31,380 nt of DNA from CAZTDD01 sp964612675 (GTDB lineage: Bacteria > Hinthialibacterota > Hinthialibacteria > Hinthialibacterales > JAKPRU01). Shown one piece after another: positions 22,138-31,281 of the stretch; position 1 is the first letter of the stretch, and each line of letters begins with the position of its first letter. The position numbers and the translations under genes are program-made. Below the pieces are notes generated by a model that saw only the letters and a list, made by a program, of their open reading frames with translations, made no database searches and was not told the DNA's origin. Location of the stretch: contig CAZTDD010000082.1 of the NCBI GenBank assembly GCA_964612675.1, positions 1 to 31,380 of the forward strand, written 5' to 3'.

Positions 22138-24405
22138 ATGGGTGATTTTGTTGCTGCGATTTGGTGGTATCTGTTGCTGGCCGTCTATGGATTGGCGGTG
22201 GCACCGATATCGTTTCTTCTGTTTCGACGGTTCCCCGACTCCGGGTTGCTTCTGGCCCGTCCTCTCGGGCTTCTTCTTGCGACCTATCTCTGCTGGATCC
22301 TCGGCTATCTCATCGGTTATCCCTTCTCTTCTCTAGGGATTGTCGGGGTACTCGTATTCCTGGGCGGACTGTCTTTTTGGGTGTTTTGGCCCCGGAGAAC
22401 CCGCATTCTGCGGTCGTACCTCTCATCGGCCCGGTTCCTGATCATAGCCGAAGTCCTCACAATTGCGGCCTTCCTGCTGCTGATCCAAGCACGACGATTC
22501 GATCCCAACCTGGACCATACCGAGATGGGTATGGATCTCGCTTTCTTCCGGTCTCTGTGGAAGGGCACCGGGATACCGCCCGTCGACCCGTGGTTCGCCG
22601 GGGAACCGATCAATTACTATTACGGCGGCTACATGATCTTTGCGGGGATCGCCAAGATCGCCGGATTGTCTACAGGGGTGGCATACAACCTTTCTGTGTC
22701 CACGGTTTTTATGCTGGCGGTCAGTGTTGCGTTTGTTTTGGGAACCGCGCTCACTGCATCCCGCATCTGGGGGGCGGTGACCGTTTTATGCACTGTCATC
22801 ATCGGAAACCTTGCCGGATTTCTCCGTCTCATCGAGTACGGCACTCTCTCGTTCGACCAGTTCAGTATGCGGTGGCGATACCTCTGGAACACAAGCCGGG
22901 TCATCTATGACGGTACGGAAAAGCAAGGACAACAAACAATCAACGAGTATCCGTTCTTTGCGGAGGTCTGGGGGAATCTTCACGGGCATATGGCGAACAT
23001 CCCCTGGGTGCTCCTGTTTGTATGTCTCACGGTGGCCCTGCTATGGAGCGGAATGGACCGTCGTTCTCCACTGACATGGCTTAGAATCCGCTGGCCGTTG
23101 GTAGTAGTCCTCGTTGTATCCCTAGGAGGATTGGGCTTCGCGAATCTTTTCGACCTTCCGACATTCTCCGTTCTATACGGGTGTGCGATTTTGGTCCTCG
23201 CGGGCGACGCTTTTCGAAAGAGACGCACGACCAATACGGGTTTCTGTCTCTCGCTGCTCCTTGTTCCTTTGTTGGCCTATCTTTTCTATCTGCCGTTTCA
23301 CCGAGATTTTGTTGCCCCCCTGCAGTATCCGGCTATGCTTCCATTTGGCGAGGAGAAGGACACGTTGATCCGCTTTGTTCCGAGTCAATCGGATCTATCG
23401 GAGTTTCTCGCTGTTTTCGGATTTCACATCTCCGTGCTGATTGTCTATCTGGCTTGGCTCGGTGCCCGTTTGGCACAGCGCGCCGGGAAAGAACTCACGG
23501 CCATGGTCGGGGTGGTAGGGGTCGTCCTGTTTCTGATCGTGTCCGTGTTGGCCGGATCTGCGGTATGGGCGTTCACGCTGGGTGGCGCATTTCTCTTTAC
23601 GGTGCTGTTCTTGACTCAGGGTGTCTTGAGTACGTTCGGCGGGCTGAGGGACACGATTTCGCGGAGTGAGCGGTTCGCTCTCGGCGCTGTTGCTTTCTGT
23701 TTGTGGATCTGGTGGTTCTGCGAGGTGTTTTACATCAAAGACAACTACGGCAGTTCGAGGATGAATACTCTCTTCAAATTTCATTTTCCCACCTGGCTGA
23801 TCCTGGGATGGGCACTTGTGGTGTTTGTTTCCCGGATTTGGCGGGAGGGACAGAAGTACCGTGCGCTTCTGGTACTGCCCGGTTTTCTGTTTGTGCTATC
23901 GCTCGCCTGCCCGTTTGTATATTTTCTTCCGGTTTTTGCCGGGACAGTGACTCTCAGCCGCAGCGGTACGCTTGACGGGCAAGCGTACATCAAGCGGGGA
24001 TTCCCATCCACTTACAAGATGATCCAATACATCGACGAAAACATCGAGGATCAACCGGTGATTCTGGAAGCCCCGGGCGGGGCGTACCAGTACGGTCCAC
24101 CGGCTCCGGAGAATGCGATCTCGTCTCACACCGGAGTGCCCACGGTCCTGGGCTGGGTAAATCATGAAGGACTATGGCGGGGACATTCGTCCGAGGTGTA
24201 CGAGCGTCAAAAAGACGTGAAAACCATCTATGAGACAACAGATATGGAGGTTGCGAGAACGCTGATTGAGAAATACCATATCGCGTACATTTATGTCGGC
24301 GGGCAGGAGCGAGAGCGATACTCTCCGCAAGGAATAGCGAAATTCGAGCAGCATGTACCTGTGGAGTATCGTGCGGGCGACGTGTTGTATCGAGTACCGG
24401 AATAA
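22138..24405 (+). CDS. DUF2298 (YYY) multi-pass membrane protein
   Basis: About 755 residues with some 15 transmembrane helices. The hallmark NYYYGGY (about 160-166) follows VDPWFAGEPI, defining the DUF2298/YYY family. The helices are interrupted by ERFALGAVAFCLWIW and KDNYGSSRMNTLFKFHFPTW. A soluble tail reads ILEAPGGAYQYGPPAPENAISSHTGVPTVLGWVNHEGLWRG. DUF2298 proteins resemble GT-C glycosyltransferases of the PMT type, so transfer of a sugar from a lipid carrier is possible but unproven. The ATG at 22138 opens directly into the first helix; a GTG at 22117 would add seven residues. Neither has a clear ribosome site. Confidence 0.9.
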   Translation: MGDFVAAIWWYLLLAVYGLAVAPISFLLFRRFPDSGLLLARPLGLLLATYLCWILGYLIGYPFSSLGIVGVLVFLGGLSFWVFWPRRTRILRSYLSSARFLIIAEVLTIAAFLLLIQARRFDPNLDHTEMGMDLAFFRSLWKGTGIPPVDPWFAGEPINYYYGGYMIFAGIAKIAGLSTGVAYNLSVSTVFMLAVSVAFVLGTALTASRIWGAVTVLCTVIIGNLAGFLRLIEYGTLSFDQFSMRWRYLWNTSRVIYDGTEKQGQQTINEYPFFAEVWGNLHGHMANIPWVLLFVCLTVALLWSGMDRRSPLTWLRIRWPLVVVLVVSLGGLGFANLFDLPTFSVLYGCAILVLAGDAFRKRRTTNTGFCLSLLLVPLLAYLFYLPFHRDFVAPLQYPAMLPFGEEKDTLIRFVPSQSDLSEFLAVFGFHISVLIVYLAWLGARLAQRAGKELTAMVGVVGVVLFLIVSVLAGSAVWAFTLGGAFLFTVLFLTQGVLSTFGGLRDTISRSERFALGAVAFCLWIWWFCEVFYIKDNYGSSRMNTLFKFHFPTWLILGWALVVFVSRIWREGQKYRALLVLPGFLFVLSLACPFVYFLPVFAGTVTLSRSGTLDGQAYIKRGFPSTYKMIQYIDENIEDQPVILEAPGGAYQYGPPAPENAISSHTGVPTVLGWVNHEGLWRGHSSEVYERQKDVKTIYETTDMEVARTLIEKYHIAYIYVGGQERERYSPQGIAKFEQHVPVEYRAGDVLYRVPE

Positions 24406-24485
24406 CATATGTACCGTTGACGGGCTTAGTGGTCGTCTCGTACGATCCAATCAAGGGATTTTAATCAAATTCAGGTAGGTTGCCC

Positions 24486-24752
24486 ATGAGCGCGATCCGT
24501 GAAATCGCAGGCCTGTTGGCGGTGTGTATTGAGATTTACATCTATATCATTATCGCCCGGGTTCTGATGAGCTGGTTTCAGCCGAATCCTTACAACCCGA
24601 TCGTGCAGTTTATCGGTCGGATCACCGATCCGTTTCTGGATGCGATTCGCAAAGCCCTGCCGTTTCTGGTGGTAGGAGGATTGGATTTGAGTCCGATCGC
24701 TGCGTTTTTCCTGCTTGAGATCACACGCGCCTACCTGCTTAGTGCCTTTTGA
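24486..24752 (+). CDS. YggT family membrane protein
   Basis: An 88-residue protein with two transmembrane helices and the family motifs ARVLMSWFQPNPYNPIVQFIGRITDPFL and PIAAFFLLEITRAYLL. YggT proteins are small integral membrane proteins associated with cell-shape or division genes and osmotic tolerance; no biochemical function is established. The ATG at 24486 is chosen because AGGTAGG precedes it at the right distance; a TTG two codons upstream is possible. It follows the DUF2298 gene by 80 bases and may be co-transcribed. It converges with the CheX-like gene. Confidence 0.92.
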   Translation: MSAIREIAGLLAVCIEIYIYIIIARVLMSWFQPNPYNPIVQFIGRITDPFLDAIRKALPFLVVGGLDLSPIAAFFLLEITRAYLLSAF

Positions 24753-24811
24753 CATCCTTACAAACGAATTGTTCATCAAGACGTTCGTACCGGAAGTACA
24801 CGCACGTGGGT

Positions 24812-25276
24812 TCAAACGTTCTGGAGACCGACGGCGATTTCGAGAGGACCGCAGTCGGTGTTCATTGGGACAATGAGAGTTTGGATCTTGATCGCGGAAA
24901 TCTGCATCTCCTGTCCGGTGATCAACGTGGGAGGAGAGATGTTACAGCGAGTACCTTGTTGCTCGAGAAGTGTGCTTGCGTTGCCGGTGATCATGTTGCC
25001 GAGTTCGGCGATTGCGCTCTTTGCCATTTCATCGAATTCTTCGACCGGCAAACCGCCCATCATTTGCGAAGCGATGTTCTTGGCGGTGGCCTGACTCATG
25101 CTATAGACCACCTGTCCTTTCACTTCGCCTACAATCCCGAGAACAGTGGCTACTTCGTGAGACGGGTGTGTGGAGCTCTTGAGTCCGAGGTCGCCGCGTT
25201 CGGCGGAAATTCCTGCAATTTGCGCCAATATATTCGTCGCGGATTCGATGAAAGGATTTACATATTCTATCTGCAA
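24812..25276 (-). CDS. CheX-like chemotaxis phosphatase
   Basis: A 154-residue CheC/CheX-fold protein. It starts LQIEYVNPFIESATNILAQ, contains GIVGEVKGQVVYSMS, and carries one active-site motif Glu91-x2-Asn94 (ELGNMITGNA). One ExxN motif and this length fit CheX, a CheY-phosphate phosphatase. No other chemotaxis gene is in the window, so it may serve a receiver protein elsewhere. The TTG at 25276 is preferred: GGAG lies nine bases upstream and the family N-terminus begins there. An upstream TTG at 25375 would add 33 unrelated residues and abut the DUF151 gene. It lies 95 bases downstream of that gene. Confidence 0.88.
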   Translation of the reverse strand: MQIEYVNPFIESATNILAQIAGISAERGDLGLKSSTHPSHEVATVLGIVGEVKGQVVYSMSQATAKNIASQMMGGLPVEEFDEMAKSAIAELGNMITGNASTLLEQQGTRCNISPPTLITGQEMQISAIKIQTLIVPMNTDCGPLEIAVGLQNV

Positions 25277-25371
25277 GTGACAATTCTCCTTAGCGCGGTC
25301 TGGGATCAAGCACATGGACACCAGTATAGAATGTCTCGGACCGCTCCTCAACGATACATGCAGATGGCGGG

Positions 25372-25764
25372 TCAACGTGCAACTTGTTCCAGAACTTCTT
25401 CCTCCACAAAAATCGGTACGCTGGCGCGAAGGGCAATGGCGATCGCATCGCTGGGTCGGGAATCGACATCCACGGGTCCACCCGGAGTTTGAAAGAAAAT
25501 CCGAGCATAGAACGTAGATTCCAGCAGCTGGGTAATTACGATCCGTACGATTCGGGCATTCAAAGCAGAGATCAGACTGACTGTCAAATCGTGAGTAAGC
25601 GGCCGCTGTACCTGCACATCGTTGATTGCAAGGTGAATCGACTGGGCCTCGTAGTAGCCGATCAAAATCGGCATCAGGCGTTCGCCCTCCTTCTCTTTGA
25701 GGATAATGATTTGATCGGCTCCCGTTTCATCGAGACGCAATTCAAAGAACGTCATTTCAATCAT
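25372..25764 (-). CDS. DUF151 bifunctional nuclease family protein
   Basis: A 130-residue DUF151 protein with the conserved LPIxIG-like core (LMPILIGYYEAQSIHLAI), RPLTHDL, STFYARIFF and SRPSDAIAIALRASVPIFVEEEVLE. Plant and Thermotoga members have been described as nucleases active on DNA and RNA; the role in bacteria is not settled. AGGAA precedes the ATG at 25764. It is upstream of the CheX-like gene on the same strand and may share its transcript. The size and all family motifs are normal. Confidence 0.92.
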   Translation of the reverse strand: MIEMTFFELRLDETGADQIIILKEKEGERLMPILIGYYEAQSIHLAINDVQVQRPLTHDLTVSLISALNARIVRIVITQLLESTFYARIFFQTPGGPVDVDSRPSDAIAIALRASVPIFVEEEVLEQVAR

Positions 25765-25965
25765 GGCGAATTCCTGTGAGACCGTTTCTATATATAGATC
25801 TTCTTGTCAGATTTACTTTTCTATCGATACAACCTACATATTTCAGTTTCACTAGACCATTGTTTGCGGTCAAGGGAGCGTAATCGTCCCGCCGGCTACG
25901 ATTCCGATTCTTGGAGACCTTTCAGAGAACGGACGTGTTATCCTGTCATGTGATATCCTACCTTC

Positions 25966-26709
25966 ATGGTTGAAAGCCTCTACAACAAATCCGTCCGGCA
26001 AAACGTGCTTGTTCTGGTAAGCCTTACCTGGTTTGCTATCGCCGTGTGCATCGGCTGTCGGCTGCGCTGGCTTCTACCGTTCTTGCAGCCTCTCCCTCTC
26101 TATCCGCTCTTTTACAGAACGGTTCAAGACGGTGAATGGAACGAAACGCTCCACTATCTTCTAACGTGGGTTCTTGTGTCGATTCTCACTGTGACTGCGT
26201 TGACGACTCTTTTTCCTTCGCACACCGCCGATACGGTTCTGAACGGAAACGCGTTTCGACAAGATATGTTCAGCTGGCTTCAGACCGGAGAAGGCTCGAC
26301 CGGGGATCCGCGCCTTTTTCTGCCGATGCATGTTCGTGACTTCAGTTTGTTTGTTGCCGCTTCGGTTGCGTCGGCGGGGGCGCTCGGTCTTGTTTGGGGA
26401 ACAACACTGCTCAACGCCATGAGCTTCTATTTCGGAAGTCTGCTTGGAAATGCGACGCAGCCTTTGGTGGTCCTGTTCTTTGGATGGCCCGTGTGGTCGA
26501 TCTTTCGTGTGATTGGGTTTTGTTTGTGCGGCGTTGCCGTGAGCGGAGTACTTCCCTCCTGGATGCGTCGGACAAAAATCGACAGACGAAAAACGCTCGC
26601 TTATCTGGCATCCGGCCTTGCACTGGTTGTCGCGGATGGTCTGCTGAAATGGCAGTTCGCACCGATGTGGCGGGATGTCCTTCGCAAGGCTTTGGGGCTT
26701 TGGCCGTGA
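25966..26709 (+). CDS. Unrecognised multi-pass membrane protein
   Basis: I do not recognise this 247-residue protein. Hydrophobic segments at about 14-34, 62-82, 127-150, 160-195 and 210-226 suggest four to six transmembrane helices. A soluble loop between helices two and three contains FPSHTADTVLNGNAFRQDMFSWLQTGEGSTGDPRLFLP. No catalytic motif is evident. The ATG at 25966 is not preceded by a clear ribosome site, so the start is the weakest part of the call. It ends 4 bases before the convergent aminotransferase gene and has 201 bases upstream shared with the divergent DUF151 gene. Confidence 0.75.
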   Translation: MVESLYNKSVRQNVLVLVSLTWFAIAVCIGCRLRWLLPFLQPLPLYPLFYRTVQDGEWNETLHYLLTWVLVSILTVTALTTLFPSHTADTVLNGNAFRQDMFSWLQTGEGSTGDPRLFLPMHVRDFSLFVAASVASAGALGLVWGTTLLNAMSFYFGSLLGNATQPLVVLFFGWPVWSIFRVIGFCLCGVAVSGVLPSWMRRTKIDRRKTLAYLASGLALVVADGLLKWQFAPMWRDVLRKALGLWP

Positions 26710-26713
26710 GCAC

Positions 26714-27844
26714 TCAAATCGAACCCAGCACGCTGCGCAGCGTCTCGCAGACCCGCGCGATCTGTTCTTCCGTCATTCGCGTAAAGAAAGGAAGAGCCAT
26801 TGTCGAGGAAGAGACCTTCTCCGTGGCTGGGAAGTCTCCTTCCGTGTATCCAAATCGGTCGGCGTAGACCGGTTGAAGGTGTAACGGAGAGAAATACGCG
26901 CCCGTTGCGATGCCATCTTCCAGCATTCGTTTCATCACCTCGTCCCGCTTCCCTGCAAGTCTATCCGAAAGGCGAACGACAAACACAAACCAGCTAATCT
27001 CCAAGCCATTCCGCGGCGGCGATGGAGGAATGACATCGGGTATATCGGCCAGATGCTCCAGGTAGCATTCCGCGACCCCTGTCCGTCTATCGAGGATCTC
27101 CTCAATTCGAGAAAGCTGAGCGATCCCCAGCGCGCAGGCGATATCGCTCAGGCGGTAGTTATAACCGAGGCGTTCGTGCTGGAGCCAACGCGACATGGTG
27201 GAACGCCCCTGATTCCGCAGGCTTCGTGCCAGTTGCGCAACCTCTTCGTCGTCGGTCACCAAGATACCGCCTTCCCCGGTTGTGATTTGTTTGTTGGGAT
27301 AGAACGCAAACGTCCCGCATCGCCCCCAGGTTCCGGCGTGTTTTCCCTCAATACGCGCTCCGAGCGCTTCGCAGGAGTCCTCGATAACGTCCAGGTTATG
27401 CTTTTCAGCAACACCCTGAATTGAGCGCATCTCGCACGGCCGCCCGAAAACATGTACCGGGAGGATGGCTTTCGTTCGCTCAGTGACTGCAGACTCGATG
27501 GAATCGGCCGTAATGTTCAAGGTCGCCTCATCGATATCGACAAAAACCGGTTTGGCATCGACGAATAGCGCACAGTTCGCCGATGCGATGAAGCTGAACG
27601 GAGTTGTGATAACCTCATCGCCGGGGCCGATACCGCACGCGAGCATGGCCAGATGGAGAGCGCTGGTTCCACTGTTGACGGCTACCGCGTGCCCGGTTCC
27701 GACATAGTCCGCCATGACTTTTTCGAACTCCCCCAGTTTGGGACCGAGACTCAGATTGTCGGTCCGAAGGACGGCAAGCACCGCCTCACGTTCCACGTCT
27801 GTGATGTCGGGCCGGGAAAGAGGGATCGGTTGATTGTCTGTCAC
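26714..27844 (-). CDS. DegT/DnrJ/EryC1/StrS family aminotransferase
   Basis: A 376-residue PLP-dependent aminotransferase. The key features are NSGTSALHLAMLACGI for the cofactor phosphate, Asp156 in VIEDSCEALG for the pyridine nitrogen, and the Schiff-base lysine Lys185 in FYPNKQITTGEGG. Members aminate keto-sugars for lipopolysaccharide, glycan or antibiotic sugars, and some act as regulators. Here the lysine is present, so catalysis is expected; the sugar is not known. The GTG at 27844 is preferred because GAGGTG lies five bases before it. An ATG five codons upstream (27859) overlaps that site, and a longer version would add an unrelated leader. No other sugar-pathway gene is adjacent. Confidence 0.93.
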   Translation of the reverse strand: MTDNQPIPLSRPDITDVEREAVLAVLRTDNLSLGPKLGEFEKVMADYVGTGHAVAVNSGTSALHLAMLACGIGPGDEVITTPFSFIASANCALFVDAKPVFVDIDEATLNITADSIESAVTERTKAILPVHVFGRPCEMRSIQGVAEKHNLDVIEDSCEALGARIEGKHAGTWGRCGTFAFYPNKQITTGEGGILVTDDEEVAQLARSLRNQGRSTMSRWLQHERLGYNYRLSDIACALGIAQLSRIEEILDRRTGVAECYLEHLADIPDVIPPSPPRNGLEISWFVFVVRLSDRLAGKRDEVMKRMLEDGIATGAYFSPLHLQPVYADRFGYTEGDFPATEKVSSSTMALPFFTRMTEEQIARVCETLRSVLGSI

Positions 27845-28025
27845 TCCAGCACCTCGCATGGATTTCGATATTGGGCATTGTTTGCGCATAGAATAGAGAA
27901 GGTGGAAGGGACGGTGAAGTTTCGATAGACCTTGAAGACACCGGGAATCGGCCAAAACTCACGGAATGCTTGCTTTTCCAGCCGATTGATAAGAGAATGG
28001 CACTCACATTCCCGGAGTTCGATAC

Positions 28026-28040
28026 GTCCGTTTGACGGAC
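28026..28040. promoter_or_regulatory. Dyad between aminotransferase and glnS
   Basis: GTCCGT and ACGGAC flank TTG in a perfect 15-base dyad in the divergent region upstream of both the aminotransferase and glnS genes. It could be an operator. A TTGACG lies across it, but no matching -10 could be placed. Confidence 0.25.
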
Positions 28041-28149
28041 ACAACCCGGCAGGCATTCAGAGATCGTTCAACGACACCTACTATCTAGACCGCGCGCGGC
28101 CGGGAGTTACGGGTATGCTCAACACAGAGGTAGACCACGGAGTGATTTG

Positions 28150-29856
28150 ATGGCTGAGAACGAAACCTCCCACGCCAAAGACTTTATTCGAGAAATCATC
28201 GACGCCGATCTTGCGTCCGGCAAGCACGACCGGATTCATACACGTTTTCCACCGGAGCCGAACGGGTACCTGCATATCGGCCATGCGAAAGCGATCTGTC
28301 TCAATTTCGGTCTGGCGGAAGAATACGGTGGGCTCTGCAACCTTCGATTCGACGACACAAACCCGGCAAAAGAGAAGACGGAATACGTTGACGCGATCCA
28401 GAACGATATCCGATGGCTCGGTTTCGACTGGGACGACCGGCTTTACCATGCGTCGGATTATTTCGGCCAACTGTATGAGTGGGCCATCGATCTGATCAAG
28501 AAGGGCAAGGCCTATGTATGCGACTTGAACGAGGAGGAGATTAAAGAGTATCGCGGAACAACCGTCTTCGATGAAAATGGCAACCGCGTCACTCCGCCCG
28601 GGACAGACAGTCCCTACCGGAACCGGTCGGTTGAAGAAAACCTCGATCTTCTCGACCGCATGCGGAAAGGCGAGTTCCCCGACGGAACGCGGACGCTGCG
28701 GGCAAAAATCGACATGGCACATCCGAACCTGAACATGAGGGACCCCGTGATGTACCGGATTCTGCATGCGGATCACTACCGGGCCGGGAGTGAATGGTGC
28801 ATTTATCCCACATATGACTGGACGCACGGCCAGTCCGACTCGATCGAGGGAATCACACACTCTCTGTGCGACGTCGGGTTTGAAAATCATCGGCCTCTTT
28901 ACGATTGGTTTTTGGATGCGCTCGAGGTCTACCATCCCAGGCAGTATGAATTTGGGCGGCTGAATATCTCGTACACCCTTCTGAGCAAACGATTTCTACG
29001 GGAGCTGGTGGATGGAGAATACGTTTCCGGATGGGACGACCCGCGCTTACCGACACTCTGTGGAATGCGCCGCAGAGGGTATACGCCGGAATCGATTCGG
29101 CGATTCTGCAAACGAATCGGGATCAGCAAAAGCGAAGGCGTTGTTGAGATCCAGCTTCTGGAACACTGTGCACGCGAAAACCTAAATCAGACCGCGCCTC
29201 GAGTTATGGCTGTACTCAACCCACTCAAGGTGGTCATCACCAATTACCCAGAAGGGCAAGAAGAAGAGCTGGACGCGATCAACAATCCCGAAGATCCGTC
29301 GGCGGGAACTCGAAAGGTTCCATTTGCGCGCGAACTGTATATTGAGCGGGATGATTTCATGGAAGACCCTCCCCGCAAGTTTTTCCGTTTGGCGCCGGGG
29401 CGGGAGGTGCGGCTTCGGTACGCTTATTTCATTACCTGCCAGGATGTCATCAAAGACGAGAACGGAGAGATTGTCGAATTGCGGTGTACGTACGACCCTG
29501 CGACGCGCGGCGGCGATTCGCCGGACGGGCGCAAAGTGAAAGGGACCCTTCATTGGGTATCGGCTCGACACGCGGTGAAAGGCGAAGCCCGCCTTTATGA
29601 ATACCTTTTCAGCAAAGAGAATCCTCTCGACGTGGAAAAAGGACAGGACTGGAAGGTGAATTTGAATCCCGATTCGCTGAAGACTCTCGATAATTGCTAC
29701 TTTGAGCCGGGCCTGGCGGAAACAGAACCCGGCTATTCTTGTCAGTTCGAGCGAATCGGTTATTTCTGCATGGACCCGGACAGTTCGTCCGAGAGACTGG
29801 TCTTCAACCGGACTGTTCCACTCAAAGACTCATGGAAACGAAAACAGAAGGGGTAA
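28150..29856 (+). CDS. glnS: Glutaminyl-tRNA synthetase
   Basis: A 568-residue class I synthetase that charges tRNA-Gln with glutamine in the cytosol. The motif PPEPNGYLHIGHAK contains the HIGH box and the PPEPNG form diagnostic of GlnRS over GluRS. LLSKRFL is the KMSKS-equivalent. RFDDTNP and YPTYDWTHGQSDSIEGITHSLC are also characteristic. The anticodon-binding beta-barrels occupy the last 220 residues, and the length is normal. The ATG at 28150 has GGAG seven bases upstream. The presence of GlnRS means glutamine is charged directly, so a GatCAB route for tRNA-Gln need not operate. The stop codon directly abuts that of gltX on the other strand. Confidence 0.97.
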   Translation: MAENETSHAKDFIREIIDADLASGKHDRIHTRFPPEPNGYLHIGHAKAICLNFGLAEEYGGLCNLRFDDTNPAKEKTEYVDAIQNDIRWLGFDWDDRLYHASDYFGQLYEWAIDLIKKGKAYVCDLNEEEIKEYRGTTVFDENGNRVTPPGTDSPYRNRSVEENLDLLDRMRKGEFPDGTRTLRAKIDMAHPNLNMRDPVMYRILHADHYRAGSEWCIYPTYDWTHGQSDSIEGITHSLCDVGFENHRPLYDWFLDALEVYHPRQYEFGRLNISYTLLSKRFLRELVDGEYVSGWDDPRLPTLCGMRRRGYTPESIRRFCKRIGISKSEGVVEIQLLEHCARENLNQTAPRVMAVLNPLKVVITNYPEGQEEELDAINNPEDPSAGTRKVPFARELYIERDDFMEDPPRKFFRLAPGREVRLRYAYFITCQDVIKDENGEIVELRCTYDPATRGGDSPDGRKVKGTLHWVSARHAVKGEARLYEYLFSKENPLDVEKGQDWKVNLNPDSLKTLDNCYFEPGLAETEPGYSCQFERIGYFCMDPDSSSERLVFNRTVPLKDSWKRKQKG

Positions 29857-31281
29857 TCAGCCCGTATCGACTTTCGCCAGGGCTGCGGTGACCCGCTGTT
29901 TGACCCGCTCTTTTCCGAGCAGGATCAACACGCGGTCGATCGGCGGGCTTACGGTGCCTCCGGTTAACGCCACACGAATCGGTTGAGCGAGTTCTTTCAT
30001 CTTCAATTCATGTTTTTCAAGCAATCCCGAGAGAAAATCCATCCATTCTTGTTCAGATGGCTCCTCGGTTTTCGCATCGATAAATGACAATACGTCATTG
30101 AACGGCTCGGCGATCTTCTCCGTGAGGAATTTTGTGGAGGCCTTCTCGTCGAGTTGCAGTTCCGACACCAGGCTGAAGCGACATTTCTCGGTCATTTCAT
30201 TCAACGTTTTCGAGCGTTCCTTGACCGAATCCATCAGATAGTCTTTCCAATCGGGTAGATGCGGAAATTCCGCTTCCGACAGGGACAGTCCTTTAAATTC
30301 GCGCAAATACTCATCGAATAATTCAATCAATTCCTCGTTGGTTTTTTGGCGTATATGCTCACCATCGAGCCATTCCATTTTTTTCGGATCGAACGTTGCT
30401 GAGGCTTTCTGTACTTTTTCTATAGAGAATTTCTCGATCAGTTCGTCCCGTGTGAAGTACTCCTGGTCGCCGTAGCCCCAACCGAGCCGTGCCATATAAT
30501 TCACGACGGCATCCGCCAGGCAGCCCTCTTCACGATATTCGAGAATCGCCTTCGCGCCCCGTCGTTTCGCCAGTGGTTTTCTATCCGGAGCGAGAACCAG
30601 CGGAAGATGCGCGAATTGCGGGACATCGTATCCCAAGGCGTTGTACAGCAAAATCTGAGGCGTTGTATTTGTCAGATGTCCATCGCCGCGAATGACATGA
30701 GTAATTCCCATGTCATGATCGTCAACAACGACAGCGAAATTATAAATCGGGCTTCCGTTTGTTCGAACGATAATAATGTCATCGACCTGGGCATTCTGCA
30801 CGGAAATTTCACCTTTAATCAGATCGGTGAACGCTGTTTCTCCTTCCCGCGGCGCTTTGAGACGAACGCAAAACGGTGTCCCGTCATCCGGGTAGTCTTT
30901 ATCGCGGCAAGTACCGTCGTATTTCCGCTCTCGCCCCGCCGCCTCGGCGGCTTTTCGTTTCAATTCCAATTCTTTTGGCGTGCATCGGCAGCGGTAAGCC
31001 AGGCCTTCTTCGAGAAGGCGATTCGCTTCCTCAATGTGACGATCCTTATGAGCGCTTTGGCGGGTCATGTCCCCGTCCCATTCAAGCCCCAACCAATTGA
31101 GAGTATCTATAATTATTCTCTCATTTTCCGGCGTAGAGGTTTCCTGATCCGTATCTTCAATGCGTAACAGGAATTTTCCGCCCTGGTTGCGAGCAAATAA
31201 ATAATTGAATAGAGCCGTTCGGACATTTCCCATATGCAAAAATCCCGACGGGCTGGGAGCAAAACGAACACAGACAGACAT
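29857..31281 (-). CDS. gltX: Glutamyl-tRNA synthetase
   Basis: A 474-residue class I synthetase that charges tRNA-Glu with glutamate. RFAPSPSGFLHMGNVRTALFNYLFAR holds the HIGH-type box as HMGN. RIEDTDQE and VIRGDGHLTNTTPQILLYNALG are typical, and PLAKRRG (about 239-245) is the KMSKS-equivalent. A CxC pair near residue 98 and a later Cys partly match the zinc site of E. coli GluRS. Length is that of an intact bacterial enzyme. AAAGG lies upstream of the ATG at 31281, and a weak promoter (TTGACC at 31322-31327, minus, with an A/T-rich -10 near 31299-31304) may drive it. It is tail-to-tail with glnS, its paralogue. Confidence 0.97.
   Translation of the reverse strand: MSVCVRFAPSPSGFLHMGNVRTALFNYLFARNQGGKFLLRIEDTDQETSTPENERIIIDTLNWLGLEWDGDMTRQSAHKDRHIEEANRLLEEGLAYRCRCTPKELELKRKAAEAAGRERKYDGTCRDKDYPDDGTPFCVRLKAPREGETAFTDLIKGEISVQNAQVDDIIIVRTNGSPIYNFAVVVDDHDMGITHVIRGDGHLTNTTPQILLYNALGYDVPQFAHLPLVLAPDRKPLAKRRGAKAILEYREEGCLADAVVNYMARLGWGYGDQEYFTRDELIEKFSIEKVQKASATFDPKKMEWLDGEHIRQKTNEELIELFDEYLREFKGLSLSEAEFPHLPDWKDYLMDSVKERSKTLNEMTEKCRFSLVSELQLDEKASTKFLTEKIAEPFNDVLSFIDAKTEEPSEQEWMDFLSGLLEKHELKMKELAQPIRVALTGGTVSPPIDRVLILLGKERVKQRVTAALAKVDTG

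Noticed and set aside
24749..25492. 247-codon plus-strand frame
   Set aside because: It is antisense to the CheX-like and DUF151 genes, both of which have clear family motifs.
28081..28935. 284-codon minus-strand frame
   Set aside because: It is the antisense shadow of glnS.
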